In this document: positions 1-7,898 of the stretch, one piece after another
Layout: the number at the start of each line of letters is the position of its first letter
Numbering within the stretch: the stretch's first letter is position 1
NCBI RefSeq assembly: GCF_002261225.1
Contig: NZ_NEVM01000002.1
Coordinates: 1,178,001 to 1,242,000 of the forward strand
DNA length: 64,000 nucleotides
Origin: Bordetella genomosp. 10
GTDB taxonomy: Bacteria > Pseudomonadota > Gammaproteobacteria > Burkholderiales > Burkholderiaceae_B
Reading direction: 5' to 3'
The notes under the pieces: model-generated
Databases searched by the model: none
Seen by the model: the letters and a program-made list of their open reading frames with translations, nothing else
Told to the model about the DNA's origin: nothing
Program-made: the position numbers and the translations under genes

Positions 1-1
1 G

Positions 2-403
2 GCCTATCCGCCGGGATTGAGCGAGCACGTGGACCGCAGTTCGGACCTGTCGCTGCCCGACGCCGAACGGCTGAAGTCGCTGCAATTCGCTTTCTTCGCG
101 CCGGGCCATGACGCCAGCGTCTGGCTCAAGGGCTGGTACCCGGAAGTCAACGAGAGCCAGCGCCTGGCGGGCAAGGCGACCAGGCAGTCCGACTGGTGGT
201 CGGGCGGCAAGGCGCCCATGCTGGACCTGCAAGCGGGCAACGATCCCTTCAAGCCGGCGGCCACGCGCAACGAAGTCAAGGACGAGTTCGGCGGCCGCGT
301 GACGCTGGTGGTCATTCCCGGCGCGGGCCACGCCCTGGTGCCCGAGGAACCCGCCGCCGTGGTGGACGCGCTGGTCAAGTGGGAGAAATCGCTGCCCCGA
401 TGA
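2..403 (+). CDS. alpha/beta hydrolase, C-terminal part (5' end outside window)
   Basis: The reading frame is open from the left edge and ends at a TGA at 401-403, so only about 133 C-terminal residues are visible. The end looks like the last third of an alpha/beta-hydrolase fold. A LQAGNDPF segment sits where the acid residue of the triad is expected, and VIPGAGHALVPEEP carries the likely catalytic histidine before a final helix (AVVDALVKWEKSLP). The nucleophile elbow (GXSXG) would lie upstream and is not seen, so the substrate cannot be named. A TTG at 17 is only an internal codon of the same frame. The gene converges on the next one with a 43-bp gap. The family call is moderately sure; a specific reaction cannot be given. 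Confidence 0.6.
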   Translation, partial: AYPPGLSEHVDRSSDLSLPDAERLKSLQFAFFAPGHDASVWLKGWYPEVNESQRLAGKATRQSDWWSGGKAPMLDLQAGNDPFKPAATRNEVKDEFGGRVTLVVIPGAGHALVPEEPAAVVDALVKWEKSLPR

Positions 404-446
404 CGGCGCGCGGCATGCGGCGCCCGCCGAATGGCCGCGCGGCGCC

Positions 447-947
447 TCAGCCGTCCCTGCCGAAACCGCCGGCCGCCCAATTCGAGGCGCGCTGCACGTT
501 CAGCTTGTAGGTGGGCGCCACGCGGATCTCGGCCAGTTGCTCGCCCGACTCGTCGTAGGCGCTCAACAGGGCGTAGGGATCGTCCTCGTCGGGCACGATG
601 TCCAGCTTGACGGTCAGCCGGCCTTCGGCGGCATCGATTTTCACGCTCTTGTGCAGCGTCGCGTGCAGTTGCTGCTCATGGCGGCGCAGGACTTCGTTGG
701 CCGTCTTGACCAGCGTGAAGAAAGCCGGCGGGTCGAGCGGCTTGGGATTCTTCTTGTCGCGGCCCATGGTCCAGGGACCGACCAGCGCCGGCTCGGATTG
801 GCCGTCCTGCGTCATTTCCACCGCCCAGCCGTCGTCGTCCTCGTTCTTGATGACGCGGGCCGTCCAGCCGTCGTCGCGCCACAGCCTGGCTTCCTGGATC
901 TTGCTGTCTTCGGCGGCGTCCGCGTCCGGGATGTCGATGTCGTTCAC
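447..947 (-). CDS. conserved hypothetical acidic protein
   Basis: This is a protein of about 166 aa with no family I recognise. A GTG start at 947 is preferred because AGGAG stands 10 nt upstream. The frame stays open to an ATG at 1010, but that extension is poorly supported. The N-terminus is strongly acidic (DIDIPDADAAEDSKIQ). The middle has aromatic-rich segments (ARLWRDDGWTARVIKNEDD, GWAVEMTQDG, LVGPWTMGRDKKNPKPLD). The C-terminal half looks like beta strands (GRLTVKLDIVPDEDDPYALL, EQLAEIRVAPTYKLNV). There is no signal peptide or membrane segment, so a cytosolic location is likely. Codon use matches the neighbours, which supports a real gene. It lies 74 nt downstream of the S41-like gene on the same strand and could be co-transcribed with it. 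Confidence 0.7.
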   Translation of the reverse strand: MNDIDIPDADAAEDSKIQEARLWRDDGWTARVIKNEDDDGWAVEMTQDGQSEPALVGPWTMGRDKKNPKPLDPPAFFTLVKTANEVLRRHEQQLHATLHKSVKIDAAEGRLTVKLDIVPDEDDPYALLSAYDESGEQLAEIRVAPTYKLNVQRASNWAAGGFGRDG

Positions 948-1021
948 TACGGTATTGCTCCTGCTTTCGTTGGTCCGCGGACAGGCCGCCATCATAACGT
1001 GCCGGGACACGACACCAGCCG

Positions 1022-2461
1022 CTAGCGGGGCGTGCCGCCGCCGGCGCGGGTGTCCGGTATCGCCGCCAGGGCGGCGGCCTGCGCGAGGTCGCTGCCGGGC
1101 GGCGCCGACGCCAAGGCCTCGGCCACGTGCTTCGCGAGCGTCTCATTGAAATCCGGCGCGAGGTCCGTACGCACCGTGAGCTGGCCCGTCGCCGGGTCGA
1201 GCAGCAGGTCGGGCGTGACGCCGGCGGTCTCTATCCTTGCGCCGTTCGGCCGGTACACGCGCGCGGTGGTCAGGACCATCGCGCCCAGGCCGTCGGGCAG
1301 CGGCAGCACGGTCTGTATGGTGCCGGCGCCTGCGGTCTTCTGGCCGATGAGCAGCGCGCGCCCGTGGTCCTGCAGCGCGGCCGCCACGATTTCCGCGCCC
1401 GCGCCGGTCCGGCTGTCGACCAGCACCACCATGGGCAGGCCCTCGACCACGTCCTGCTGCCGGGCCACCAGCCTGCGGGCATTGGCCTCGGTGCGGCCGC
1501 GCAGGGTCGCGATGCGGAGCCCAGGCGGCAACAGCATGCCGCCCAGGGCCTGGGCCACGTCGAGCAGTCCGCCGGCGTTGCCGCGCAGATCGAGCACCAG
1601 GCCGCCGAGCGACGTATCGGCGCGCAGGGCCGCCGCGCGGATCGCCACCCTGAAATTCTCCTGCGTCGTGTTGTCGAAGGCGCGGATGCCGATCACGGCC
1701 ACGTCGCCGTGCAGCGTCCAGCGCAGCGAAGGCGGGGGCTGCACCGGCCCGCGCACCGGATGCACGACGAGCGCCTGCGCCGCGCCCGCCCGGCGGATCT
1801 CCAGCGCGGGACTGCTGCCGGGCGCGCCGCGCAGCAAGGCCACGGCTTCGGGCAGGGGCAGGTCCTTGGCCGGGCGGCCGTCGATGCTAAGGATGACGTC
1901 GCCCGGCTGGATGCCGGCGCGTTCGCCCGGGCTGCCGGGCAGGGGCCGGACCACGGTCAGCGCGTCGTCGCGCCGGCTCAATTCCAGGCCGACCGAGGCC
2001 GGCGGCGGCGCCATTTCCGCGGGCGACGCCAGCCGGTTGTACGGCCCCAGGCTCGTCATCATGGCGCGCAGCGCCGCCTCCAAGGCCGCGTCGCGCTCGG
2101 CGCCCGCGGGGAAGCGCATGATCTCATCGGCCACTATGCCCGTCTGCGCCGCGACGCCGGCGGCCGTTTCCTCGGCCTGGATGGCCCGGCCGATGGCCCG
2201 CCGCCTGGCCTGTCCCTGCTCGGGCGGCGCGTTGGCGGCCAGGGCGTCCAGCCCGCGCAGGCCCTGCACGCTGAGCGTACGGGCGTCGACCGGGTCGACG
2301 TACTGTTCGGCGATCCGGTCGACGACGGCGGCGAGCGCGGTCCCGATTTCAGCCTGGGTGGATGGCGCCGCCGCGGCCGCCGGCGCCGTAGCCGCCATGA
2401 AGATCGCGCAGGCGACCGGCAATAGGAGTTTCCGGATCCGCATCGTCGTCGCTAAGGCCAT
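1022..2461 (-). CDS. S41-family (CtpA/Prc-like) PDZ protease homologue, apparently catalytically dead
   Basis: An ATG at 2461 or 2443 gives a Sec signal peptide (RKLLLPVACAIFMAATAPA, then AAAA), so the protein is probably periplasmic. The layout is that of C-terminal-processing peptidases: a helical N-domain, a PDZ domain (PGERAGIQPGDVILSIDGRP) and an S41 core (GGLVLDLRGNAGGLLDVA). In active members the core reads GSASASEI with catalytic Ser, and 25 residues on TFGKG with catalytic Lys. Here the aligned segments are RTGAGAEIVAAALQDHGRA and QKTAGAG. Counted from the ATG at 2461, the serine position is Ala354 (codon 1400-1402) and the lysine position is Ala379 (codon 1325-1327). Family, PDZ and fold motifs are otherwise well kept and the frame is intact. 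This suggests a retained pseudoenzyme with a binding or scaffold role. No good Shine-Dalgarno separates the two start candidates. Confidence 0.85.
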   Translation of the reverse strand: MALATTMRIRKLLLPVACAIFMAATAPAAAAAPSTQAEIGTALAAVVDRIAEQYVDPVDARTLSVQGLRGLDALAANAPPEQGQARRRAIGRAIQAEETAAGVAAQTGIVADEIMRFPAGAERDAALEAALRAMMTSLGPYNRLASPAEMAPPPASVGLELSRRDDALTVVRPLPGSPGERAGIQPGDVILSIDGRPAKDLPLPEAVALLRGAPGSSPALEIRRAGAAQALVVHPVRGPVQPPPSLRWTLHGDVAVIGIRAFDNTTQENFRVAIRAAALRADTSLGGLVLDLRGNAGGLLDVAQALGGMLLPPGLRIATLRGRTEANARRLVARQQDVVEGLPMVVLVDSRTGAGAEIVAAALQDHGRALLIGQKTAGAGTIQTVLPLPDGLGAMVLTTARVYRPNGARIETAGVTPDLLLDPATGQLTVRTDLAPDFNETLAKHVAEALASAPPGSDLAQAAALAAIPDTRAGGGTPR

Positions 2462-2504
2462 GATCGAAAACCATGATCGAAACAGGGAACAGGAATTGTA
2501 CGCA

Positions 2505-4535
2505 TCAGTCTCGCGCGGCACCGTCCGGCGCGCCCGCTTCCCCCAGGCTCCATAGCCGCAAGGCGAGATGGATCTCCAAGGCCCGGTGGGTCTCGCTCCA
2601 GGCGCCGCCGATCAGCATGCCGACGCTGGCCAGCCGCTGGCGCATGGTGTTGACGTGGATGCCGAGGCGAGTGGCCGTGAGCGAGGCGTTCTGCCGGTTG
2701 TCCAGGTAGGCGAGCAGGGTGGCCGCCAGCTCGGTGCCGCGCCTGCGATCGTGGTCGATGAGGGGGCCGATGGCGGCGTCCAGGAACTGGGCCAGGCTGG
2801 CGCGGTCCTGGGTCTCGAACAGGATGGAATAGACGGCCATCTCGTTCTGCGCGACGATGCGGCCGCGCATGCCCAGGCGGCCGACCACGGCCAGGGCGCG
2901 GCGCAGCGCGGCGTAGAGCGCAGGCAGCTCCGCGGCGCCGTGCGCGGGACGGGACAGCACGCCGCAATAGGCGGTCCCGGCGGCCCCGGCGGCTCGCCGC
3001 ATCGCGTCCTCGACGCCGGCGCGCAACACGCCGGCATGGGCGGCCCCGCAGACGAAGGCCAGGACGCCATCGACCTCGTCCAGCACCAGCCCGGGCAGCG
3101 CCAGGCCGTCGCGCAGGCGGCGCGCCATGAAGCCGGCCTCGGACCGGTCGAGCTCGACCAGCATCAGCACCAGCGGCCGCGTCAGGTCCAGGCCGAAACG
3201 TTCGGCGCGGTCGCGCGCCAGGGCGGGTTCGCCCTGGCGCGGCGAGACCAGGGTCTGCAGCAGTTCGGACACCGCGCGGCTCTTGCTGGCCTCCATGCGC
3301 TCCTGCGAGAGCAGCACGATGCCGATGACGCTGCTGCTGCGTTCGAAGGTGCGCACGAAGCTGTCGCGCAAGTCCTCGCGCCGGAACAGCAGCACGGCGC
3401 CCAGGACGCCGTCGCCGCCGATGACGGCGATGCTGCGGCACAGCTCGCCCTCGCTTTCGTAGGCGATGACGGAACGGCCGGCGCGGCGGCTTTCGCGCAA
3501 GGCCTGCGTCAAGGCGGCATCGTGCGGACCATAGGGCTGGTAGCGGTCGGCCGCCGTGCCGGCATAGTCCGGCGCGTCGGCGCGGCCGATCACCTGGTGC
3601 GCCTCGTCCAGGACCAGCACGCTGCCTTGCAGCAGTTGCGCGATGGACTGGCACAGCTCGCCCAGCGAGGCGCCGCGCGCCAGCAGCGAGGTCAGGCGCT
3701 CGTGCGCTTCCACCGCGGCCTGGACGTCGCGCGCATGCCGCTCCAGTTCGGCGCGGGCCTGGTCGGCGCGCTCGACGGCGGCCTGGGCGTCGGCGAAGGC
3801 CTTGGCGTTGTTGATGGCGACCGCGGCGTGCGTGGCCAGCGTGCAGAGGATGGAGATATTCAGCGCCGTATGCGTGCGGTGGTAGCGGTCGGCGACGAAG
3901 AGCAGGCCGATGACATCGTCGTTCCAGATCAGGGGCACGCCCACCAGCGCACTCACGCCCTCGTCGCGGAAGATGTCGTCCAGGTCGGCGTCGTGGGCGA
4001 ATCGGTTGTCGCGCAGATAGTCCGGCGTGGAGAAGGGCATGCGCGTGGTCATGACGATGCCCGCCACGCCCAGCGGACGTTTCGCCGTCATGCTGCCGGT
4101 GCGCGTGGCGATGGCGCCGTCGGCCACCACCACCTTGAATTCGCCCGCCGCGGCGTCGTAGATGGTGAGCCAGCACAGGTGCGCGCGCAGCAGGTCGCGC
4201 GCGCGGATGACGATGGCCTTCAGCAGCTCCGGCAGGTCCAGCCGCGCGGACAGGTCCTGCGCGGATTCGATGACGGCCAGCATGCCGCGCTCGCGCTGCT
4301 CATGCTGGTCGAGGCGGTTGCGCAGGGCCATCGCCATGCGCGCCTGCTCGATCAGGCCCGGCTTGCGCGCCATCCCGTCGGGGAGCGCTTCGAGCGCGGC
4401 GAGGCGGGCAGCGAAGGCCTGCGCCGGGGCGTTGCCGTTCAGCAGGGCCAGCAGGTCGGCGGCAACGGATTCCGCCTGCGTCCCATGGGCAGCCGCATCC
4501 AGGGGATTGCCGTGGGTCGGGGAGGAAGACGTCAT
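2505..4535 (-). CDS. PucR/CdaR-type transcriptional regulator with GAF domain
   Basis: About 676 aa from the ATG at 4535; a longer frame exists but starts at a TTG in AT-rich intergenic sequence. The order is a short N-terminal tail, a helical linker, a GAF sensor domain (around residues 85-245, with LLRAHLCWLTIYDAAAGEFK and TARVGVPLIWNDDVIGLLFVA-type segments), a short coiled coil (AAVERADQARAELERHARD), a central domain typical of PucR regulators, and a C-terminal helix-turn-helix (ELAATLLAYLDNRQNASL, then TATRLGIHVNTMRQRL). Such proteins usually control catabolic genes in response to a small ligand. It is divergent from the SDR/LIV-transporter/BKACE operon, and the 212-bp region between them holds repeated GTGCAA/TTGCAC half-sites, so it probably regulates that operon and itself. 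The ligand is unknown. Confidence 0.85.
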   Translation of the reverse strand: MTSSSPTHGNPLDAAAHGTQAESVAADLLALLNGNAPAQAFAARLAALEALPDGMARKPGLIEQARMAMALRNRLDQHEQRERGMLAVIESAQDLSARLDLPELLKAIVIRARDLLRAHLCWLTIYDAAAGEFKVVVADGAIATRTGSMTAKRPLGVAGIVMTTRMPFSTPDYLRDNRFAHDADLDDIFRDEGVSALVGVPLIWNDDVIGLLFVADRYHRTHTALNISILCTLATHAAVAINNAKAFADAQAAVERADQARAELERHARDVQAAVEAHERLTSLLARGASLGELCQSIAQLLQGSVLVLDEAHQVIGRADAPDYAGTAADRYQPYGPHDAALTQALRESRRAGRSVIAYESEGELCRSIAVIGGDGVLGAVLLFRREDLRDSFVRTFERSSSVIGIVLLSQERMEASKSRAVSELLQTLVSPRQGEPALARDRAERFGLDLTRPLVLMLVELDRSEAGFMARRLRDGLALPGLVLDEVDGVLAFVCGAAHAGVLRAGVEDAMRRAAGAAGTAYCGVLSRPAHGAAELPALYAALRRALAVVGRLGMRGRIVAQNEMAVYSILFETQDRASLAQFLDAAIGPLIDHDRRRGTELAATLLAYLDNRQNASLTATRLGIHVNTMRQRLASVGMLIGGAWSETHRALEIHLALRLWSLGEAGAPDGAARD

Positions 4536-4610
4536 GGTTGCGCGGGCCGGAGGAGGGAAGGCAGGAGCGGCCGGCAAGCGCGCCGAAATACGGCCGGCGC
4601 CGGTGTCCTG

Positions 4611-4680
4611 GTGCAAACAAAATTCAGGAAAAGTGCAAACATCATATCAAGGCGGGCAATCCTATGTGCATATTGCACAT
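4611..4680. promoter_or_regulatory. Candidate operator array in the regulator/SDR divergent region
   Basis: Two copies of GTGCAAAC stand at 4611-4618 and 4633-4640, exactly 22 bp apart (about two helical turns). A perfect palindrome, ATGTGCA-TAT-TGCACAT, stands at 4664-4680. All contain the half-site GTGCAA or TTGCAC, or near copies. The position between a PucR-type regulator and its likely target operon suggests binding sites for that regulator. This is inferred from sequence symmetry only. Confidence 0.55.
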
Positions 4681-4747
4681 GGTTCGCGGCCGGCATTCGC
4701 CGGACACTGCTGCCATACGAAGACGAATACCAATACGGAGACAGGCA

Positions 4748-5545
4748 GTGGACATGAGCGTCATCGATATGTTGCGGCCGGCGCGCGGCCTGCGGGTGCT
4801 GGTCAGCGCGGGCGCCTCGGGCATCGGCGCGGCGGTGGCCCGCGCTTTTCGCGAGACCGGCGCGCGGGTGCATGTGTGCGACATCGACCGGGCGGCGCTG
4901 GACCGCCTGTCGGCCGAGTTTCCCGAGATCACGACCAGCGTGGCCGACGCCTCGGTGGCCGGCGACGTCGACACCGTATTCGACGACGTGCGCGGCACGC
5001 TGGGCGGCCTGGACGTGCTGGTGAACAACGTCGGCATCGCCGGCCCGACCGGGATGGTGGAGGAAATCGGGCGGATGGACTGGGAAAGAACCGTGGACGT
5101 CAACCTGAACAGCCACTTCTATTTCGCCAACCGCGCGGTGCCGCTGCTGAAGCAGTCCGGCCGCGATCCCTGCCTCATCGCCATGAGCTCGGTCGCGGGC
5201 CGCCTGGGCTATGCCCTGCGCACGCCCTACGCCGCCACCAAGTGGGCCATCGTCGGCCTGGTGAAATCGCTGGCCATCGAACTGGGTCCCCAGGGCGTGC
5301 GCGTCAACGCCATTCTTCCCGGCACGGTCGAGGGCGACCGCATGGACGGCGTCATCGGCGCGCGCGCCGCCGCCGCCGGCGTGCCGGCCGAGGCCATGCG
5401 CGAGGAGTACCTGCGCAAGATCTCGCTGCGCCGCATGGTCACCACCGACGACATCGCCGCCATGGCCCTGTTCCTGTGCTCGCCGGCGGCGCGCAACGTC
5501 ACCGGGCAGGCGATCAGCGTGGACGGAAATATGGAATACCTCTGA
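4748..5545 (+). CDS. SDR family NAD(P)-dependent oxidoreductase
   Basis: A classical short-chain dehydrogenase of about 265 aa. The GTG at 4748 has GGAG 7 nt upstream; an ATG two codons later is the alternative. Visible motifs are the nucleotide-binding loop (SAGASGIGAAVA), NNVG, and the catalytic Ser148, Tyr161 and Lys165 (MSSVAG, PYAATK), followed by PGTVEGDRM and the C-terminal GQAISVDGNMEY typical of FabG-like SDRs. It probably oxidises or reduces a hydroxy/keto acid whose uptake and cleavage are handled by the downstream LIV-type transporter and BKACE enzyme. It is the first gene of the operon, 70 bp before the binding protein. The substrate cannot be read from sequence. Confidence 0.88.
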   Translation: MDMSVIDMLRPARGLRVLVSAGASGIGAAVARAFRETGARVHVCDIDRAALDRLSAEFPEITTSVADASVAGDVDTVFDDVRGTLGGLDVLVNNVGIAGPTGMVEEIGRMDWERTVDVNLNSHFYFANRAVPLLKQSGRDPCLIAMSSVAGRLGYALRTPYAATKWAIVGLVKSLAIELGPQGVRVNAILPGTVEGDRMDGVIGARAAAAGVPAEAMREEYLRKISLRRMVTTDDIAAMALFLCSPAARNVTGQAISVDGNMEYL

Positions 5546-5615
5546 AGCCGATGCCGGGGCGGGCCAACCGCCGCGCGCATCTCACATTCCACGAAAAGAA
5601 AACAAGGAGACAGAC

Positions 5616-6863
5616 ATGAACAAACGCCACATCCCGGGCATGGCGGCGATGGCCGCCGTCGCCGCCATGGCCGCCTTGCCCGCCGCCGCTGCGCCGGTCA
5701 AGATCGGCCTGGTCGAGACGCTATCCGGCCCGCAGGCCTCCACGGGCCAGGCTTACCGGGCCGCCGTGCGCTACGCCATCGACCAGATCAACGCCGGCGG
5801 CGGCTGGAACGGCGAGCCGGTGCAGTTGCTGGAGTACGACAACCAGGGCGGACCGGCCGGCGCCGCGGACAAGCTGAAGGCCGCCGCCGCGGACGGCGTC
5901 AACATCGTCGTGCAGGGCGCCTCATCGGCCATCGGCGGACAGATCACCGAGGACGTGCGCAAATACAATCTGCGCCATCCCGGCAAGGAGATGGTCTACA
6001 TCAACATGGGGGCCGAGGCCCTGGACCTGACCGGCGAGAAGTGCAATTTCTACCATTTCCGCTTCGCCGGGAACGCGCAGGTCCGCACCAAGGCCCTGGT
6101 CGAGGGCATGAAGCAGGCCAACGCCCTGGGGACCAAGGTCTACGCCATCAACCAGAATTATTCCTGGGGCCAGGACATGGAGCAGGCCACGGTCGACTAC
6201 CAGAAGCAGGGCGGCTACACCGTGGTCGAGAAGACGCTGCACGACGTCGGCAAGATCCAGGATTTCGCGCCCTACGTCGCCAAGATCGCGGCATCCGGGG
6301 CGGACACCGTCATCACCGGCAACTGGTCCAACGATCTGCTGCTGCTGATGAAGGCCTCCAAGGCGGCGGGGCTGAAGGCGCACTACGGCACGGTCTATCT
6401 CGACCAGCCCGGCAACATCGCCAACGCCGGCGAGCTGGCGCTGGGCAATTTCGTCGCGCATACCTTCAACGCCGAGGCCAACGGTCCCGCGGGGGAGCAG
6501 TTCGTCGAGGACTACAAGGCCAAGACCGGCCACGTGCCCGTGTTCGTCGAGCCGCAGACCGTCTACGGCATGAAGATGGTCGCCGAGGCGCTCAAGCACA
6601 CGCCGGCAAAGGATGGCGCGCTGAACGTCAACGAATTCGCCAAGGTGCTGGAGACCACCCGCATCCCGACGCCCATGGGCGAGATGAGCATGCGGGCGGC
6701 AGATCACCAGGCGCAACTGCCCATCGTGGTGTCCGTCGTGTCCCGCGACGCGAAGATCAAGGTGGACGGGACCGACATGGGCTTCAAGCCGGTGCTGCTG
6801 CTTTCGGCGGAGCAGGCCTCCACGCCGGTGCAAGCCACCTGCAAGATGAAGCGGCCGGGCTGA
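5616..6863 (+). CDS. LIV-type ABC transporter substrate-binding protein
   Basis: A periplasmic binding protein of 415 aa. The ATG at 5616 has a strong AAGGAGA upstream. A signal peptide covers about residues 1-25 (MAAVAAMAALPAAAA, then PVKIGL). The mature start KIGLVETLSGPQASTGQAY is typical of LivJ/leucine-binding folds (type I periplasmic binding proteins), and later TVITGNWSNDLLLLMKA and FVEPQTVYGMKMVAEAL fit the family. It delivers a branched-chain amino acid, short amide or organic acid to the LivHMGF-like proteins encoded next. Its context beside a BKACE lyase favours a keto/amino acid substrate over the classical branched-chain amino acids. Confidence 0.88.
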   Translation: MNKRHIPGMAAMAAVAAMAALPAAAAPVKIGLVETLSGPQASTGQAYRAAVRYAIDQINAGGGWNGEPVQLLEYDNQGGPAGAADKLKAAAADGVNIVVQGASSAIGGQITEDVRKYNLRHPGKEMVYINMGAEALDLTGEKCNFYHFRFAGNAQVRTKALVEGMKQANALGTKVYAINQNYSWGQDMEQATVDYQKQGGYTVVEKTLHDVGKIQDFAPYVAKIAASGADTVITGNWSNDLLLLMKASKAAGLKAHYGTVYLDQPGNIANAGELALGNFVAHTFNAEANGPAGEQFVEDYKAKTGHVPVFVEPQTVYGMKMVAEALKHTPAKDGALNVNEFAKVLETTRIPTPMGEMSMRAADHQAQLPIVVSVVSRDAKIKVDGTDMGFKPVLLLSAEQASTPVQATCKMKRPG

Positions 6864-6909
6864 GGCCCCGAGGCTCTTTCCCTCGCGGCGCAACGTCAAC
6901 CTGACGGCC

Positions 6910-6931
6910 GCGGGCGGCCCTTGCGGCCCGC
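6910..6931 (+). other. Intercistronic hairpin between binding protein and permease genes
   Basis: GCGGGC (6910-6915) and GCCCGC (6926-6931) form a GC-only stem in the 89-bp gap. There is no T-tract, so it is less likely a terminator than an mRNA-stabilising or attenuating structure. Such elements often follow binding-protein genes, which need higher expression than the permeases. Confidence 0.4.
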
Positions 6932-6952
6932 TCGCGGCGGCATTCGGACTCC

Positions 6953-7894
6953 ATGGAACAACTCCTTTTCTCCCTGCTGAACGGCGTGGTCTACGGACTG
7001 CTGCTGTTCATGGTCTCGGCCGGGCTCACCCTGATCTTCGGCATGATGGGCGTACTGAACTTCGCCCATGCCTCGTTCTACATGCTGGGGGCGTACTTCG
7101 CCTACACGCTGCAAGGCGCGCTCGGCTTCTGGCCGGCGGTGATCCTCTCGCCCGTGCTGGTGGGACTGGTGGGCGTGGCGGTGGAACGCTATTTCCTGCG
7201 GCGCGTGCATCGCCATGGGCATGCCCATGAACTGCTGCTCACCTTCGGCCTGTCCTTCATCATCGCCGAGTCGGTCAAGCTGTTCTACGGCAACTATCCG
7301 GTCGATTACCGCGTGCCGGCCTCGCTGGACTTCGCCGCCTTCAGCATCGGCGGCACGCAGTACGCCGCCTACCGGCTGATCATGGGCGCGATCGCCATCG
7401 CCATGTTCATCGCGATCTACCTGGTGCTGACCCGCACCCGCGTCGGCATCGTCGTGCGCTCGGCCATCCATCGGCCCAACATGGCGGAAGCGCTGGGCCA
7501 CAACGTGCCCCTGGTCTTCATGGGCGTCTTCGGGGCCGGCGCCGCGCTGGCGGGGCTGGCCGGCGCGGTGGCCGGCGCCTTCTACACCACCAATCCGAAC
7601 ATGGCGCTGGAGTTGGGCGTAATGGTGTTCGTCGTGGTGGTGGTCGGCGGCCTGGGATCCTTGCCCGGGGCGATGCTGGCCTCGCTGCTGATCGGCGTCA
7701 TCACCTCGCTGGCCGTGGGCGTGGACCGCAGCCTTGCGGACCTGTTCGACCTGGTCGGCGCGGGCGAGTGGGCGCGCGGCGTGGGCGGCCTGATGACGCT
7801 CAAGGTGAGCAGCCTGGCGGCCACGCTGCCTTTCGCGCTCATGCTGCTGGTCCTGCTGGTGCGTCCCGGCGGCCTGATGGGCGAGAAGGAGTGA
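6953..7894 (+). CDS. LivH-type branched-chain amino acid ABC permease
   Basis: 313 aa, almost entirely hydrophobic, with about eight predicted membrane segments. It starts MEQLLFSLLNGVVYGLLLF and has the LTLIFGMMGVLNFAHASFYM segment that marks LivH permeases, plus VVVVVGGLGSLPGAMLAS near the C-terminus, the cytoplasmic loop that contacts the ATPases. With the LivM-like protein it forms the transmembrane channel of the uptake system. It stands 4 bp before the LivM-like gene. The Shine-Dalgarno before the ATG at 6953 is weak. Confidence 0.9.
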   Translation: MEQLLFSLLNGVVYGLLLFMVSAGLTLIFGMMGVLNFAHASFYMLGAYFAYTLQGALGFWPAVILSPVLVGLVGVAVERYFLRRVHRHGHAHELLLTFGLSFIIAESVKLFYGNYPVDYRVPASLDFAAFSIGGTQYAAYRLIMGAIAIAMFIAIYLVLTRTRVGIVVRSAIHRPNMAEALGHNVPLVFMGVFGAGAALAGLAGAVAGAFYTTNPNMALELGVMVFVVVVVGGLGSLPGAMLASLLIGVITSLAVGVDRSLADLFDLVGAGEWARGVGGLMTLKVSSLAATLPFALMLLVLLVRPGGLMGEKE

Positions 7895-7898
7895 CGCG

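Noticed and set aside
2568..4757. A long plus-strand frame across the PucR-type regulator
   Set aside because: The minus strand has GAF and helix-turn-helix motifs; the plus-strand product is low-complexity Gln/Gly/Ala sequence.
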